Origin: Roseovarius lutimaris | GTDB lineage: Bacteria; Pseudomonadota; Alphaproteobacteria; Rhodobacterales; Rhodobacteraceae | Reading direction: 5' to 3' | Assembly: GCF_900115165.1 (NCBI RefSeq) | Contig: NZ_FOVP01000010.1 | Location: 89,849 to 153,848, forward strand | DNA length: 64,000 nucleotides | In this document: in pieces, positions 19,842 to 28,861 of the stretch | Numbering within the stretch: position 1 is the first letter of the stretch | How the letters are laid out: the number at the start of each line of letters is the position of its first letter | Notes under the pieces: generated by a model | The model's database searches: none | What the model was told of the DNA's origin: nothing | What the model saw: only the letters and a program-made list of their open reading frames with translations | Made by a program: the position numbers and the translations under genes

Positions 19842-20811
19842 ATGACCCCCTCTTTCAAAAACGCGTTGCATACCGGCGCACTTCTGGTGTCGCTGGCCAT
19901 CGGCGCGACCCTTCCGATGCAGGCACAGGCGCTTGATCTGGCCTCGCCCGATCACGTGGCCTTTAAGACCACCAGCATCGCGGGCATCGACATTGCCTAC
20001 CGCGAGGCGGGCGATCCGTCGTATCCCACCGTTTTGTTGCTGCATGGTTTTCCGACCTCGTCGCACATGTTCCGCAATCTGATCCCCGAACTGGCGCAGA
20101 AATATCACGTGATCGCCCCCGATTATCCGGGCTTTGGCGCCTCTGCGATGCCGCTTGCCGAGGAGTTCGAGTATTCCTTTGCCAATATCGCCAGGATGAT
20201 GAGCACACTTCTCGACCAGAAGGGCGTTGAGCGTTACGTCGCCTATGTCATGGATTACGGCGCGCCGGTCGGATACCGCATGTTCGCCGAAGACCCGGAG
20301 CGCGTGGCGGGCTTCGTGATCCAGAATGGCAACGCCTACACCGAGGGCCTGCGCGAGTTCTGGGACCCGATCAAGGCCTATTGGGCGGCGCCAACGGTCG
20401 AAAACGGCGATGCGCTGCGCGGGTTCTTTGCGCTTGAGGCCACCAAATGGCAGTTCACCGCAGGCGTCCAGAACCCCGAAAACATCAGCCCCGATAACTT
20501 ATTGGACCGCGCAATACCTTCTGGATCGCCCCGGCAATCAAGAGGTGCAGCTTGAGTTGTTTCTGGATTACGGCACGAATGTCGGCGAATATCCGAAATG
20601 GCAGGCGCTGTTTCGCGAGCACCAGCCGCCGGCACTCCTGATGTGGGGCAAGAACGACCCGATTTTCCCGGAAGAGGGCGCGCATCCCTACAAGGCCGAC
20701 CTGAACGATCTGGAATTTCATATCCTTGACACCGGGCATTTCGCGCTTGAGGAATTCGGCCCGGAAATGGCGGTTGAGATGCTTGAATTCCTGGATCGTG
20801 TCTATCCCTAG
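19842..20811 (+). pseudogene. Exported alpha/beta hydrolase with a single-base frameshift
   Basis: The first frame encodes a signal peptide (KNALHTGALLVSLAIGATL, cleaved near MQAQA), then VLLLHGFPTSSHMFRNLIPEL, DYPGFGASAMP and a nucleophile elbow YVMDYGAPVGYR with Asp as nucleophile, as in epoxide hydrolases and dehalogenases. The frame is lost at about 20499: AACTTATTGG reads N-L-L, whereas removing one T gives [11 protein letters not shown], which runs straight into the rest of the protein ([12 protein letters not shown], then catalytic His in [14 protein letters not shown]). The restored product would be 322 residues. AAAGGAG precedes the start. Either a recent pseudogene or a sequencing error. 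Confidence 0.85.
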
Positions 20812-20830
20812 ACCAGGCCAGAGATTGAGA

Positions 20831-20860
20831 ATGGTCGCGCCTTTGGATGGGCGCGGCCAT
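20831..20860. terminator. Hairpin between convergent genes
   Basis: ATGGTCGCGCC and GGCGCGGCCAT pair over 11 bp (one G-U) around an 8-base loop, between the hydrolase stop and the convergent ada stop. No clean T-run on either side, so termination is inferred from position. Confidence 0.5.
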
Positions 20861-20874
20861 TTCGGCCTTTTGGG

Positions 20875-21942
20875 CTAGGCGCTTTGATCGAGGGTTTTGT
20901 AATGGCGTTCAAGCTCCAGCAAACGCTGCTTGCGCCAGAGCCCGCCGCCATAGCCGGTCAAAGACCCATCCGCCCCGATGACACGGTGGCAGGGCACGAC
21001 AAGCGCAAGCTGATTTGCCCCATTGGCGCGGGCCACGGCGCGGGTGGCGGCGGGCCTGCCGATCTCATGGGCAATCTGGGAATAGCTGCGCGTGACGCCG
21101 GGCGGGATGCGTTGCAGCGCGCGCCAGACCTCGCGCTGAAAGGGCGTGCCATTGAGGGCGAGCGGCGTGCTGAAACCGGCAGAGCGGCCGGCAAAGAACG
21201 CCTCAAGCTCTTCCCTGATCTGTTCGGTCGGGGCATAGGACCCAAGGCCAAGCCCGCCCTTGACCGCCCTTTCAATGGCGCTGATTTCGGATTTGAGGGC
21301 CTTGCGGTCAATGAATTCCAAAAGGTGCAGATGCGTGGCGCTGCTGATGGCAATCATGTCGCCAAGCGGGGTCTTGATCCAGTCTGCCAAGAGCAAGCCG
21401 CTCTTGCCAAGGCTGCCCGGCGCGCGGCCGAGAAGCCTTGCAAAGGCAGAGCGAAAGGCGCTGGCGGATTCGAAGCCGGCGTCAAGCTGGGCGTCGATAA
21501 CCTTGCTGCCTTCGCTCAGCGCCTCGAACCCGTCGCGCAGGCGCCGGTGGCGGGCCATTTCAAGAAATGTCATGCCGAACTGGCGCTTGAAACTGCGCCG
21601 CACGGTCGAAAGATCATATCCCATGGCCTCGATATCGGCCTCGCGCCAGCGAAATTCGGGGCGCTTTTCAAGGGCGCTCAGAAGGTTGGCAATTGCCGGA
21701 TCGGCCGTGGCCATGGGCGCCAGCGGATGACAGCGTTTGCAAGCCCTGAACCCGGCCTCGATACATTCACCGACCGAGGCGAAAAACCTGCAATTCTCGT
21801 ACTTTGGCTTGCGCGCAGGGCAGGTGAGGCGACAAAAGATTCCGGTTGAGGTAACGCCGACATAGGCCTGCCCGTCAAAGCGGGTATCGCGCTCAAGCAG
21901 AGCGCGATACAGGGTGTCGGAATCTTGCAGATCGAACAACAT
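20875..21942 (-). CDS. ada: Ada bifunctional DNA alkylation-repair protein and regulator
   Basis: 355 residues with the E. coli Ada domain order. N-terminal zinc domain has C37, C41, C68 and C71 (GIFCRLTCPARK, ACKRCHP), matching the four zinc cysteines whose first accepts methyl from phosphotriesters. An AraC-type HTH follows (DLSTVRRSFKRQFGMTFLEMARHRRL). The C-terminal methyltransferase has the acceptor C318 in VPCHRVIG, which removes O6-methyl from guanine. All key residues are intact. Confidence 0.96.
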   Translation of the reverse strand: MLFDLQDSDTLYRALLERDTRFDGQAYVGVTSTGIFCRLTCPARKPKYENCRFFASVGECIEAGFRACKRCHPLAPMATADPAIANLLSALEKRPEFRWREADIEAMGYDLSTVRRSFKRQFGMTFLEMARHRRLRDGFEALSEGSKVIDAQLDAGFESASAFRSAFARLLGRAPGSLGKSGLLLADWIKTPLGDMIAISSATHLHLLEFIDRKALKSEISAIERAVKGGLGLGSYAPTEQIREELEAFFAGRSAGFSTPLALNGTPFQREVWRALQRIPPGVTRSYSQIAHEIGRPAATRAVARANGANQLALVVPCHRVIGADGSLTGYGGGLWRKQRLLELERHYKTLDQSA

Positions 21943-22010
21943 GCTCTTTTAATAGCACGCCTGACGCGCACCGCCGCCGGTAATCGGGCGTCTATTCTTT
22001 TGCCCGCCGA

Positions 22011-22862
22011 TCAGTCGAGAAAGGCCTTTTCGACGACGTATTCCCGGGGCGAGGAATTGGCGCCTTCGCGCAGGCCATAGCCTTCGAGCATCTCTTTGAT
22101 CTCAAGGTTGAAGGCCAGATTGCCACAGACCATCGCGCGGTCGGTTTCCGGCGCAAGCGGCGCCACGCCAAGATCGGCAAAGGCCTCGCCCGAGCGCATG
22201 AGGTCGGTGATCCGCCCCATCTTTGGGCTCTGTTCGCGCGTCGTGGTCGGATAATAGCGCAGCTTGTCGGCAAAGCCTTCGCCAATCAGTTCTGCCAAAA
22301 GCTCGTCCTGGCGGATATCCTCAATCAGCCTGCGGCCATATTCAAGCTCGCCCACCTCGCGGCAGGTATGGGTAATGATGACCTCGTCGTAGTCCTCATA
22401 GGTCTGGGGATCGCGCAGCAGCGAGGCGAAGGGCGCAATGCCGGTGCCGGTGGCAAAGAACCAGATCCGCTTGCCCGGCAAGAGCGCGTCATGCACCAGC
22501 GTGCCCACCGGCTTGGGGCGCAGGATGATCTCGTCACCGGGCTGGATATGTTGAAGCCGACTTGTCAGAGGGCCGTCCTGTACCTTGATCGAATAGAATT
22601 CCAACTCATCATCCCAGGACGGTGAGGCGATGGAATAGGCCCGCAACAGCGGCTTTTCGCGGCCGGTCTTTTCATCGGTCTGCATCAGGCCGATCATCAC
22701 GAACTCGCCCGAGCGAAAGCGCAAAGAGGCGGGCCGCGTCACGCGGAACGAAAACAGCCGGTCGGTCCAATGGGTGACCTCTGTCACCCTCTGCGCATCG
22801 GGCAGGGTAAGCGTTTTAGCCTGTTTTGCGGGGGCTTGGGTCACTTGGGTCATCTCATTCAT
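22011..22862 (-). CDS. fpr: Ferredoxin--NADP+ reductase
   Basis: 283 residues. FAD motif RAYSIASP (about residue 95-102), NADP-binding GTGIAPFASLLRDP and C-terminal EYVVEKAFLD are typical of bacterial FPR. It lies 77 bases downstream of the DUF934 gene on the same strand. As no CysJ flavoprotein gene is seen, it may supply electrons through ferredoxin to the sulfite reductase encoded upstream (inference). Confidence 0.93.
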   Translation of the reverse strand: MNEMTQVTQAPAKQAKTLTLPDAQRVTEVTHWTDRLFSFRVTRPASLRFRSGEFVMIGLMQTDEKTGREKPLLRAYSIASPSWDDELEFYSIKVQDGPLTSRLQHIQPGDEIILRPKPVGTLVHDALLPGKRIWFFATGTGIAPFASLLRDPQTYEDYDEVIITHTCREVGELEYGRRLIEDIRQDELLAELIGEGFADKLRYYPTTTREQSPKMGRITDLMRSGEAFADLGVAPLAPETDRAMVCGNLAFNLEIKEMLEGYGLREGANSSPREYVVEKAFLD

Positions 22863-22938
22863 AGGGTCATTTACCGGTCAGATACACCGGCACCTCTGCA
22901 TAAACATTGATCTGGGTCAGGGAAAGGGCGGATAGTGT

Positions 22939-23346
22939 TTAGCCGCGCAGGCGGGCCTGATAATCATGCGCTTGCCAGTTGGCGCGGAAAATCCACTGCT
23001 CCTCGGGCTGGCGTTTGGCCAGGGTGTCCGGGATTTCGACCTCGTCAAAGCCCGAGCGACGCGCCATGGCGTATTGATCTGCAATCACATGACCATGCGC
23101 GCGCAAGCGCCCAGCATAGCCCATAAGCCGCAATTGCCGCGCGATAGAAAAGCCGCGCCCATCGGCAGAGCCTGGGAAATGGACGCGGATCATGGTGACA
23201 CCCTCCAACCGCCCGGCAAGCGCGGCGGGGTTTGTGTCAACCGCAAGGTCAAGCGCGGTGGCATGCGCCCCCGCCTCGGCCAGCGGCGTGATCGGGGTGG
23301 TGAAATCCTCGGGCGCAAAGCCCGTGTCCTTGACGATGACGGTCAT
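22939..23346 (-). CDS. DUF934 protein
   Basis: 135 residues: TVIVKDTGFAPEDF at the start, GRGFSIARQLRLMGYAGRLRAHGHVIADQYAMARRSGFDEVEIPD in the middle. DUF934 genes usually sit beside sulfite reductase genes in proteobacteria, as here, but the biochemical role is not established. The ATG overlaps the cysH stop (ATGA) and has AAAGGAG upstream, so translation is coupled. Confidence 0.9.
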   Translation of the reverse strand: MTVIVKDTGFAPEDFTTPITPLAEAGAHATALDLAVDTNPAALAGRLEGVTMIRVHFPGSADGRGFSIARQLRLMGYAGRLRAHGHVIADQYAMARRSGFDEVEIPDTLAKRQPEEQWIFRANWQAHDYQARLRG

Positions 23347-24077
23347 GCGGTCACTCCTTTTCGCACCATTTTGCCATTTACAAAATGGATGCCACATTCG
23401 GTTTTGCTCTGATCGCGCCAGCGGCCCGATCGTGGGTCTTCGCCGGGCGCCACCGGCGTGGTGCAGGGCATGCAGCCGATCGACGGATAGCCGCGCGCCA
23501 CCAGCGGATGCCGGGGCAGGCGGTTCTCATCCATATAGGTCTGCATATCCTCGGGCGTCCAATGGGCCAGAGGGTTGACCTTGATCCGGCCTGTCTCGTC
23601 CTCGACCTCGAAGAACTCAAGTGCCGCGCGGGTGCCCGACTGATAGCGTTTGCGCCCGGTGATCCAGCCATCAAACCCGGTCAGGGCGGTTTGCAACGGC
23701 CGGGTCTTGCGCAGGACGCAACAGGCATCGGTGTCGCGCAGATGCAGCGTGTTGTCGGGGTCCTGCGCGGCCATGTCGGCGGGCGCGGCGCGCAGGATGC
23801 GCAGATCGCGCAGATTTAACCGCTCGGCCAGCTCTTGTTGATAGACAAGCGTTTCGGTGAACAGCATTTCGGTGTCGATGAAGATCACCGGCGTCGCGGC
23901 CCGCGTGATCGACACCATATGCAAAAGCACCACCGATTCCGCGCCAAAGCTTGACACAAGCGCCAGCCTGCCAGCCTCGGGATCGTGCAGCGCGTGGTCA
24001 ACCACCGCGACCGCCGAATGATGGCGATAGCGGTGATTGAGGGCGCTCACCCTGTTGGCAAGATCACTCTGCGGCAT
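23343..24077 (-). CDS. cysH: Adenylyl-sulfate (APS) reductase, 4Fe-4S type
   Basis: 244 residues from ATG 24077, which overlaps the end of cysI by 14 bases. Reduces activated sulfate to sulfite with thioredoxin or glutathione. It has the catalytic cysteine in KTECGIHF (C228) and two cysteine pairs, DACCVLRK (C119/C120) and GCMPC (C202/C205), which ligate a [4Fe-4S] cluster. That cluster marks APS reductases rather than the PAPS-specific E. coli type. Confidence 0.93.
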   Translation of the reverse strand: MPQSDLANRVSALNHRYRHHSAVAVVDHALHDPEAGRLALVSSFGAESVVLLHMVSITRAATPVIFIDTEMLFTETLVYQQELAERLNLRDLRILRAAPADMAAQDPDNTLHLRDTDACCVLRKTRPLQTALTGFDGWITGRKRYQSGTRAALEFFEVEDETGRIKVNPLAHWTPEDMQTYMDENRLPRHPLVARGYPSIGCMPCTTPVAPGEDPRSGRWRDQSKTECGIHFVNGKMVRKGVTA

Positions 24078-25734
24078 AGGCCCGCGCCTCGGCGTCATAG
24101 AGCGCGGCCTTGAACGGGGCCATGCCGATACGGTTGAACGCCTCAAGAAAGGTTTCTTCCTCGCTCTGACGCAGGCCAAGATAGGCAAAAATCAGACGCT
24201 CGATGGCGGGCACAATTTCGTCATAGGCAAAGCCGGGGCCGGTGCGGGTGCCGATGGCCGTGGTTTCGGACGGATCGCCGCCAAGGGTGATCTGATAGTT
24301 TTCCACCCCTGCGCGATCCAGTCCAAGAATGCCGATATGACCCACATGGTGATGGCCGCAGGCATTGATGCAGCCCGAAATCTTGATCTGGAGATGGCCG
24401 ACCTCATGCTCGATCTTGAGCTCTTCAAGACGCGTGGCGATGCCTTGGGCCACAGGAATCGAGCGCGCGGTCGCAAGCGCGCAGTAATCCATGCCGGGGC
24501 AGGCGATGATATCCGAGGCGAGGCCAATATTGCCGGTGGCCAGCCCAAGCGTTTTCAGAGCGGCGTGAACCGCCGGAATATCGGCCAGCGGCACATGCGG
24601 CAGAACAAGGTTCTGGGCATGGGTGGCGCGGATATCGTTGTGGCCGTATGTTTCGCCAAGATCGGCGACAAGGCGCATCTGATCGGCGCTGGCATCGCCG
24701 GGCGTGGCGCCATGGGCCTTGAGGCTGATGGTGACACTGCCATAGCCCGGCGCGCGGTGGGGGGTGACATTGGTGTCACTCCAGGCGCGAAACACCGGAT
24801 CGGCGTCGCGGGCGGCGAAATAGGGCGCCGGATCGCTGGTCTTGAACGCAGGCGGGGCAAAAGCGCCGGTAATCTCGGCCAGCAAGGCCTGATCCTCCCC
24901 GCCAAAGACGGCGCGGCGGCGCGGGAATTCATCCTCGACCTGCGCGCGGATTTCATCAAGGCCGTTTTCATGCACCGTGATCTTGACGCGCGCCTTGTAT
25001 TTGTTGTCGCGCCGCCCGATCCGGTTGTAGGTGGCAAGGATCGCCTCAAGATAGGGCAGAAGATCGGCGCGCGGCAGGAAATCACGCAGCCGCTTGGCCA
25101 CCATCGGGGTGCGCCCCATGCCGCCGCCAATCCAGACCTCAAAGCCGCGTTCGCCGTCACGCTCGACAATGCGCAGGCCGACATCATGGCTTTTCATTAC
25201 GGCGCGGTCGGTGTCGCTTGCGATCACGGCGATCTTGAACTTGCGCGGCAGGAACTGAAACTCGGGGTGGTCGGTGGACCATTGCCGGATCAACTCGGCC
25301 ACCGGACGCGGGTCTTCGATCTCATCTGCGGCGGCGCCGGCAAAATGATCCGAGGTCACGTTGCGGATGGTGTTGCCGCTGGTCTGGATAGCGTGCATCT
25401 CGACCTCGGCCAGGGCATCGAGCATATCCGGCACATCGCTAAGCGTTGGCCAGTTGTATTGAATATTGGTGCGGGTGGTGAAATGGCCATAGCCCTTGTC
25501 AAACCGCTCGGCCAGATAGGCCAGCTGACGCAATTTTGCCGCATCGAGCGAGCCATAGGGGATTGCCACGCGCAGCATGTAGGCGTGCAGTTGCAGATAA
25601 AGACCGTTCATCAGGCGCAGCGGCTTGAATTCATCTTCGGTCAGGCTTCCGTCGATACGACGCTCAACTTGGGCGCGGAACTGGCGATTGCGTTCCGCCA
25701 CAAAAGCGGCGTCGAAGTCATTGTAATGATACAT
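24064..25734 (-). CDS. cysI: Siroheme sulfite/nitrite reductase
   Basis: 556 residues, start MYHYNDFDAAFVAERNRQFR at 25734. Six-electron reductase, most likely sulfite to sulfide. Seen: TRTNIQYNWP and TSGNTIRNVTSD in the first ferredoxin-like half, then the [4Fe-4S]-siroheme ligands CPGMDYC and SGCINACGHHHVGHIGI. Position between cysH, DUF2849 and the siroheme-forming methyltransferase supports the sulfite role. The antisense strand contains long open frames, typical of GC-rich genes and not considered coding. Confidence 0.95.
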   Translation of the reverse strand: MYHYNDFDAAFVAERNRQFRAQVERRIDGSLTEDEFKPLRLMNGLYLQLHAYMLRVAIPYGSLDAAKLRQLAYLAERFDKGYGHFTTRTNIQYNWPTLSDVPDMLDALAEVEMHAIQTSGNTIRNVTSDHFAGAAADEIEDPRPVAELIRQWSTDHPEFQFLPRKFKIAVIASDTDRAVMKSHDVGLRIVERDGERGFEVWIGGGMGRTPMVAKRLRDFLPRADLLPYLEAILATYNRIGRRDNKYKARVKITVHENGLDEIRAQVEDEFPRRRAVFGGEDQALLAEITGAFAPPAFKTSDPAPYFAARDADPVFRAWSDTNVTPHRAPGYGSVTISLKAHGATPGDASADQMRLVADLGETYGHNDIRATHAQNLVLPHVPLADIPAVHAALKTLGLATGNIGLASDIIACPGMDYCALATARSIPVAQGIATRLEELKIEHEVGHLQIKISGCINACGHHHVGHIGILGLDRAGVENYQITLGGDPSETTAIGTRTGPGFAYDEIVPAIERLIFAYLGLRQSEEETFLEAFNRIGMAPFKAALYDAEARAYAAE

Positions 25735-25735
25735 T

Positions 25736-26065
25736 TTAGTCTCCAGCGCGGGCTTGGACGTGCGCCAGGCCATCGGCCTGCTTGCCATGGAAAAGGTTCG
25801 AGGGGCCCTTGCGGCGAAAATCCTCGCGAAAATGGGTGGGCTCTGGTCCGGTCGCGCCAGGCGCGACATCTGCCAGATAGACGCCAACCGTCAGATGCGG
25901 TTGGGCCTGGGCCTGTAACAGGCGCAGGTCAGCGTCGGCCTCATCGGTGAGAACCTCGGCCTCACAGAGGTGGCGCGTCCAGGCGTTATCGGCGGTGAAG
26001 TAAATCACATCGCCCTCGATCAGGGCGTTGGCGGTGATGACCTTTGGGGTAAAGTCGCGGGACAT
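25736..26065 (-). CDS. DUF2849 protein
   Basis: 109 residues: SRDFTPKVITANALIEGDVIYFT, WTRHLCEAEVLTDEADADLRL, GVYLADV and FREDFRRKGPSNLFHGKQAD. A small family confined to sulfite-assimilation operons of alphaproteobacteria; role unknown. AGGAG lies 10 bases before this ATG, and the start abuts the cobA stop. Its stop lies 2 bases before the cysI ATG. Confidence 0.88.
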   Translation of the reverse strand: MSRDFTPKVITANALIEGDVIYFTADNAWTRHLCEAEVLTDEADADLRLLQAQAQPHLTVGVYLADVAPGATGPEPTHFREDFRRKGPSNLFHGKQADGLAHVQARAGD

Positions 26066-26066
26066 G

Positions 26067-26861
26067 TCAGGCAAGCTCCTGTTGCTGAATTCGGGTAAGA
26101 CCAGCCTGCGTTTCGCGCGGGCTCAGGCCGTAAAACATAAGGGCGGGGCCGGTGATATCGGCCTCAGTCAGGGCACTGGGCAGCGCATCCAGCGTGGTCG
26201 CAAGGATGCGTTGATCAGGGCGGCTGGCGTTCTCGATCACGGTGACCGGCGTGGCGCGATCCGCGCCCTGCATGATCAGGCGGCCCTGAATGAAACGGGC
26301 CGATTTCTTGCCCATATAGATCGCCGCCACCTCGCCGGGCTGCGCCAGAGCGCGCCAGTCGTGATCGGCAAACCCCTTCATGTCATGCCCCGTCAACAGC
26401 CGCGCCGAGGCGTTGCGCCCGCGTTTTGTCAGGCTTTGACCGATGGCCGCGACGCTGGCCGAGGCGGCGGTAATGCCGGGCACCACATGCCAGCCAATCC
26501 CGGCCTCGGTCACGGCGTCGATTTCTTCGTCAAGTCGGCCAAAGACGGTGGGGTCACCGCCCTTGAGGCGCACGACCTGCGCGCCGGTTTTGGCGTGGGT
26601 CACGATAAGCGCGTTGATGTCGTCCTGGCTCATCGAGGGGCCAAAACCCTCTTTGCCCGCATCAATTAGCACAGCCTCGCGGCGCGCCAATTCAAGGATT
26701 TCGGGCGTGACAAGGCGGTCATGGATCACCACGTCGGCCGCTTCAAGCGCCTTGCAAGCCTTGAGCGTCAACAGCTCTGGATCGCCGGGGCCCGCGCCGA
26801 CAAAAGCCACGTGTCCTTGGTGACCCTCTACGGTTTTATGTTTATTTAAAGTGGCTTGCAT
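26067..26861 (-). CDS. cobA: Uroporphyrinogen-III C-methyltransferase (siroheme synthesis)
   Basis: 264 residues from ATG 26861 (GTGAGG about 11 bases upstream; a longer frame to 27029 looks unlike the family). Makes precorrin-2, the precursor of siroheme needed by the sulfite reductase downstream. Seen: AFVGAGPGDPELLTLKA, VRLKGGDPTVFGR and VPGITAASA. The NAD-dependent dehydrogenase/ferrochelatase part of full CysG is missing, so another enzyme must finish siroheme. Probable first gene of the operon running to fpr. Confidence 0.93.
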   Translation of the reverse strand: MQATLNKHKTVEGHQGHVAFVGAGPGDPELLTLKACKALEAADVVIHDRLVTPEILELARREAVLIDAGKEGFGPSMSQDDINALIVTHAKTGAQVVRLKGGDPTVFGRLDEEIDAVTEAGIGWHVVPGITAASASVAAIGQSLTKRGRNASARLLTGHDMKGFADHDWRALAQPGEVAAIYMGKKSARFIQGRLIMQGADRATPVTVIENASRPDQRILATTLDALPSALTEADITGPALMFYGLSPRETQAGLTRIQQQELA

Positions 26862-27172
26862 GTCGTTTTTGACCTCACTTTTGGCACCCATTTCGATCGC
26901 GCGGGGATCGACAGTGAAATCGCATTCGGCCCGGAAATCACGGTGTCGACGCCCCAAGAGACGGATCGCCACCGCCCGACGGAGCGATACAGCGGCCATC
27001 AACGACCGGTAGATTGGAAAATGCTTCATCGGGACGGCCCTGATCGGTTTGACTTGTCCCTCAATATAGGAAATATTCCCACATATACGCCATACGGCGC
27101 GGTGAATAAGGACATATGTTCCGTATTGCGGCCCGCTTAGGCGAAGTGTTCCAAGGTTGAAGGGAAATCGGA
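26862..27172. promoter_or_regulatory. Divergent regulatory region, cobA-cysIH operon / Lrp gene
   Basis: Locally AT-rich stretch in a GC-rich genome. Two similar near-palindromes stand out: GGAAATATTCC (27069-27079) and GGACATATGTTCC (27110-27122), centres about 42 bases apart (four helical turns). Spaced AT-centred palindromes suit an octameric Lrp/AsnC regulator, here the adjacent gene at 27173. No gene is seen in this stretch. Confidence 0.55.
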
Positions 27173-27634
27173 ATGGCTGTTCGTCTGGATGAACTGGATC
27201 GAAAAATCCTCGTGCAGTTGCAAGAGGATGGGGGGCAATCGCTCGACGATATTGCCAGGAATGTCGGCAGTTCCAAGACCCCCGTATGGAACCGGATTCG
27301 CAAGATGCGCGAGGCCGGGGTGATCAAACAGCAAACCTATCTGCTGGATGCCGAGGCGCTTGGGCTTGAGGCCTGTTTTTTCGTACTGATCCGAACCTCA
27401 GAGCATGATGCCGCCTGGCAAAAGGCGTTTCTGAAGGCGCTCAAGGAACGGCCCGAGGTGCAAGAGGCACATCGCCTTGCGGGGGATATCGATTATATTC
27501 TCAAGGTCAGGGTCGCCAATGCGCGCGCCTATGACGTGTTTTATCAGGCGCTGATTTCAGAGGTGAAGGTGCATAATGTCACGGCACTTTTGTCGATGGA
27601 AGAGATCAAATCAACCACCATGCTTCCGCTTTAA
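27173..27634 (+). CDS. Lrp/AsnC family transcriptional regulator
   Basis: 153 residues. N-terminal winged HTH (LDELDRKILVQLQEDGGQSLDDIARNVGSSKTPVWNRIRKM) and C-terminal ligand-sensing RAM domain (RPEVQEAHRLAGDIDYILKVRVANARAYDVFY). The ligand is probably an amino acid; cysteine or a sulfur metabolite is a reasonable guess given the divergent sulfite-assimilation operon. It ends two bases from the convergent tpiA stop. Confidence 0.93.
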   Translation: MAVRLDELDRKILVQLQEDGGQSLDDIARNVGSSKTPVWNRIRKMREAGVIKQQTYLLDAEALGLEACFFVLIRTSEHDAAWQKAFLKALKERPEVQEAHRLAGDIDYILKVRVANARAYDVFYQALISEVKVHNVTALLSMEEIKSTTMLPL

Positions 27635-27635
27635 A

Positions 27636-28382
27636 TCAGGATTCCAATGCGTTGATAATAGGCGAAAAATCATCAGCCTTCAAACTTGCTCCGCCGACCA
27701 GTGCGCCATCGACATTCGAGGTGGCGAAAATTTCTGCGGCATTTTCCGGCTTGACCGATCCACCGTAAAGCAGGCGAAAATCCTGTGCGGCCCCGGCGCC
27801 AAAGCGATCATCAAGGCGGCTGCGGATGAAAGCATGTACCTCGCCAATCTGCTCCAGGCTCGGGGTGAGCCCTGTGCCGATGGCCCAGATCGGCTCGTAT
27901 GCGATGACGGTATTGGCACCGGTGGTGCCGTCGGGCAGGGACCCGGCAAGCTGATCGGCGATCACATCCAATGTTTGCGCGCCTTCGCGCTGTGCCAGAG
28001 TTTCACCAAGGCAGACCAGTGCAATCAGGCTCGCCGCATGGGCGGCCAGGGCCTTTTTTGCGACCAAATCGCTGGTTTCATTGTGATTTTCACGGCGTTC
28101 CGAGTGGCCAAGTATCACCGCCCCGGCACCGGCATCGGCCAACATGGGGGCCGAGATATCGCCGGTATGGGCGCCAGAGGCGGCCGCATGGCAATCTTGA
28201 GCGCCGATCATAATGGTGCTGTCGGCGCTAATCCCGGCGGCCTGGGCGATCAAGGTCGCAGGCGGACAGATCAGGATATCGACAGAGGGCGTCTTATGGA
28301 CAGACACAAGCGCCTGTAACTCGGCAAGGCTGGGGGTGGTGCCGTTCATCTTCCAGTTGCCCGCAGCGAGTTTGCGTTTCAT
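27636..28382 (-). CDS. tpiA: Triose-phosphate isomerase
   Basis: 248 residues. Interconverts dihydroxyacetone phosphate and glyceraldehyde 3-phosphate. Catalytic residues are visible: Lys in AAGNWKMNG, His in ILGHSERR, Glu in [11 protein letters not shown], and phosphate loop [12 protein letters not shown]. Three consecutive ATGs occur; the third (28382) has the best spacing (7 bases) from AAGAAGG. Confidence 0.97.
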   Translation of the reverse strand: MKRKLAAGNWKMNGTTPSLAELQALVSVHKTPSVDILICPPATLIAQAAGISADSTIMIGAQDCHAAASGAHTGDISAPMLADAGAGAVILGHSERRENHNETSDLVAKKALAAHAASLIALVCLGETLAQREGAQTLDVIADQLAGSLPDGTTGANTVIAYEPIWAIGTGLTPSLEQIGEVHAFIRSRLDDRFGAGAAQDFRLLYGGSVKPENAAEIFATSNVDGALVGGASLKADDFSPIINALES

Positions 28383-28481
28383 CATCATGCCTTCTTGAAA
28401 TTACCTGATCTCGTCGTCCGACATCCGCCGGAATGCAAGCACGACAGGCGGTTAGCCGATATGTTTGAGAGCAGCGGCGGC

Positions 28482-28832
28482 TTACATATCCGCGAATTTG
28501 ATCGATTCACCGCAGCCGCAAGCCTCGGTCACATTGGGGTTGTTGAACTTGAATCCCGATTCCAGCAGCGAGACTTCATAGTCAATCTGGGTGCCAAACA
28601 GGAACATCTGCGCCATCGGTGCGATCATCACGCGCGCGCCATCGGATTCGACCACCTCGTCGTTGGGGTCGACCTCGGTCACGTATTCCATGGTGTATTC
28701 CATGCCCGCACAGCCGCCCTTCTTGACGCCAATACGCAGCCCCTGATGACCATCGCGGCCCATCAGCTTTGCGATTTGCGACGCGGCGGCCGGGGTAATG
28801 GTGACGGCTTGTTTTCCGGGGATGCCAAACAT
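28482..28832 (-). CDS. A-type Fe-S cluster carrier (IscA/SufA/ErpA family)
   Basis: 116 residues. The three conserved cluster cysteines are C41 (KKGGCAGMEY) and C105/C107 (EACGCGES). Carries Fe-S clusters from the SUF scaffold to target enzymes. Follows the DUF59 protein gene on the same strand with a 29-base gap, which suggests these are the tail of a SUF system. Confidence 0.94.
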   Translation of the reverse strand: MFGIPGKQAVTITPAAASQIAKLMGRDGHQGLRIGVKKGGCAGMEYTMEYVTEVDPNDEVVESDGARVMIAPMAQMFLFGTQIDYEVSLLESGFKFNNPNVTEACGCGESIKFADM

Positions 28833-28861
28833 TAGGTTTGCCTTCCAATCCGTTGTGGTAA

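Noticed and set aside
24037..25950. 637-residue plus-strand open frame over cysI
   Set aside because: Antisense shadow of a GC-rich gene; the minus strand encodes a complete sulfite reductase with all cluster cysteines.
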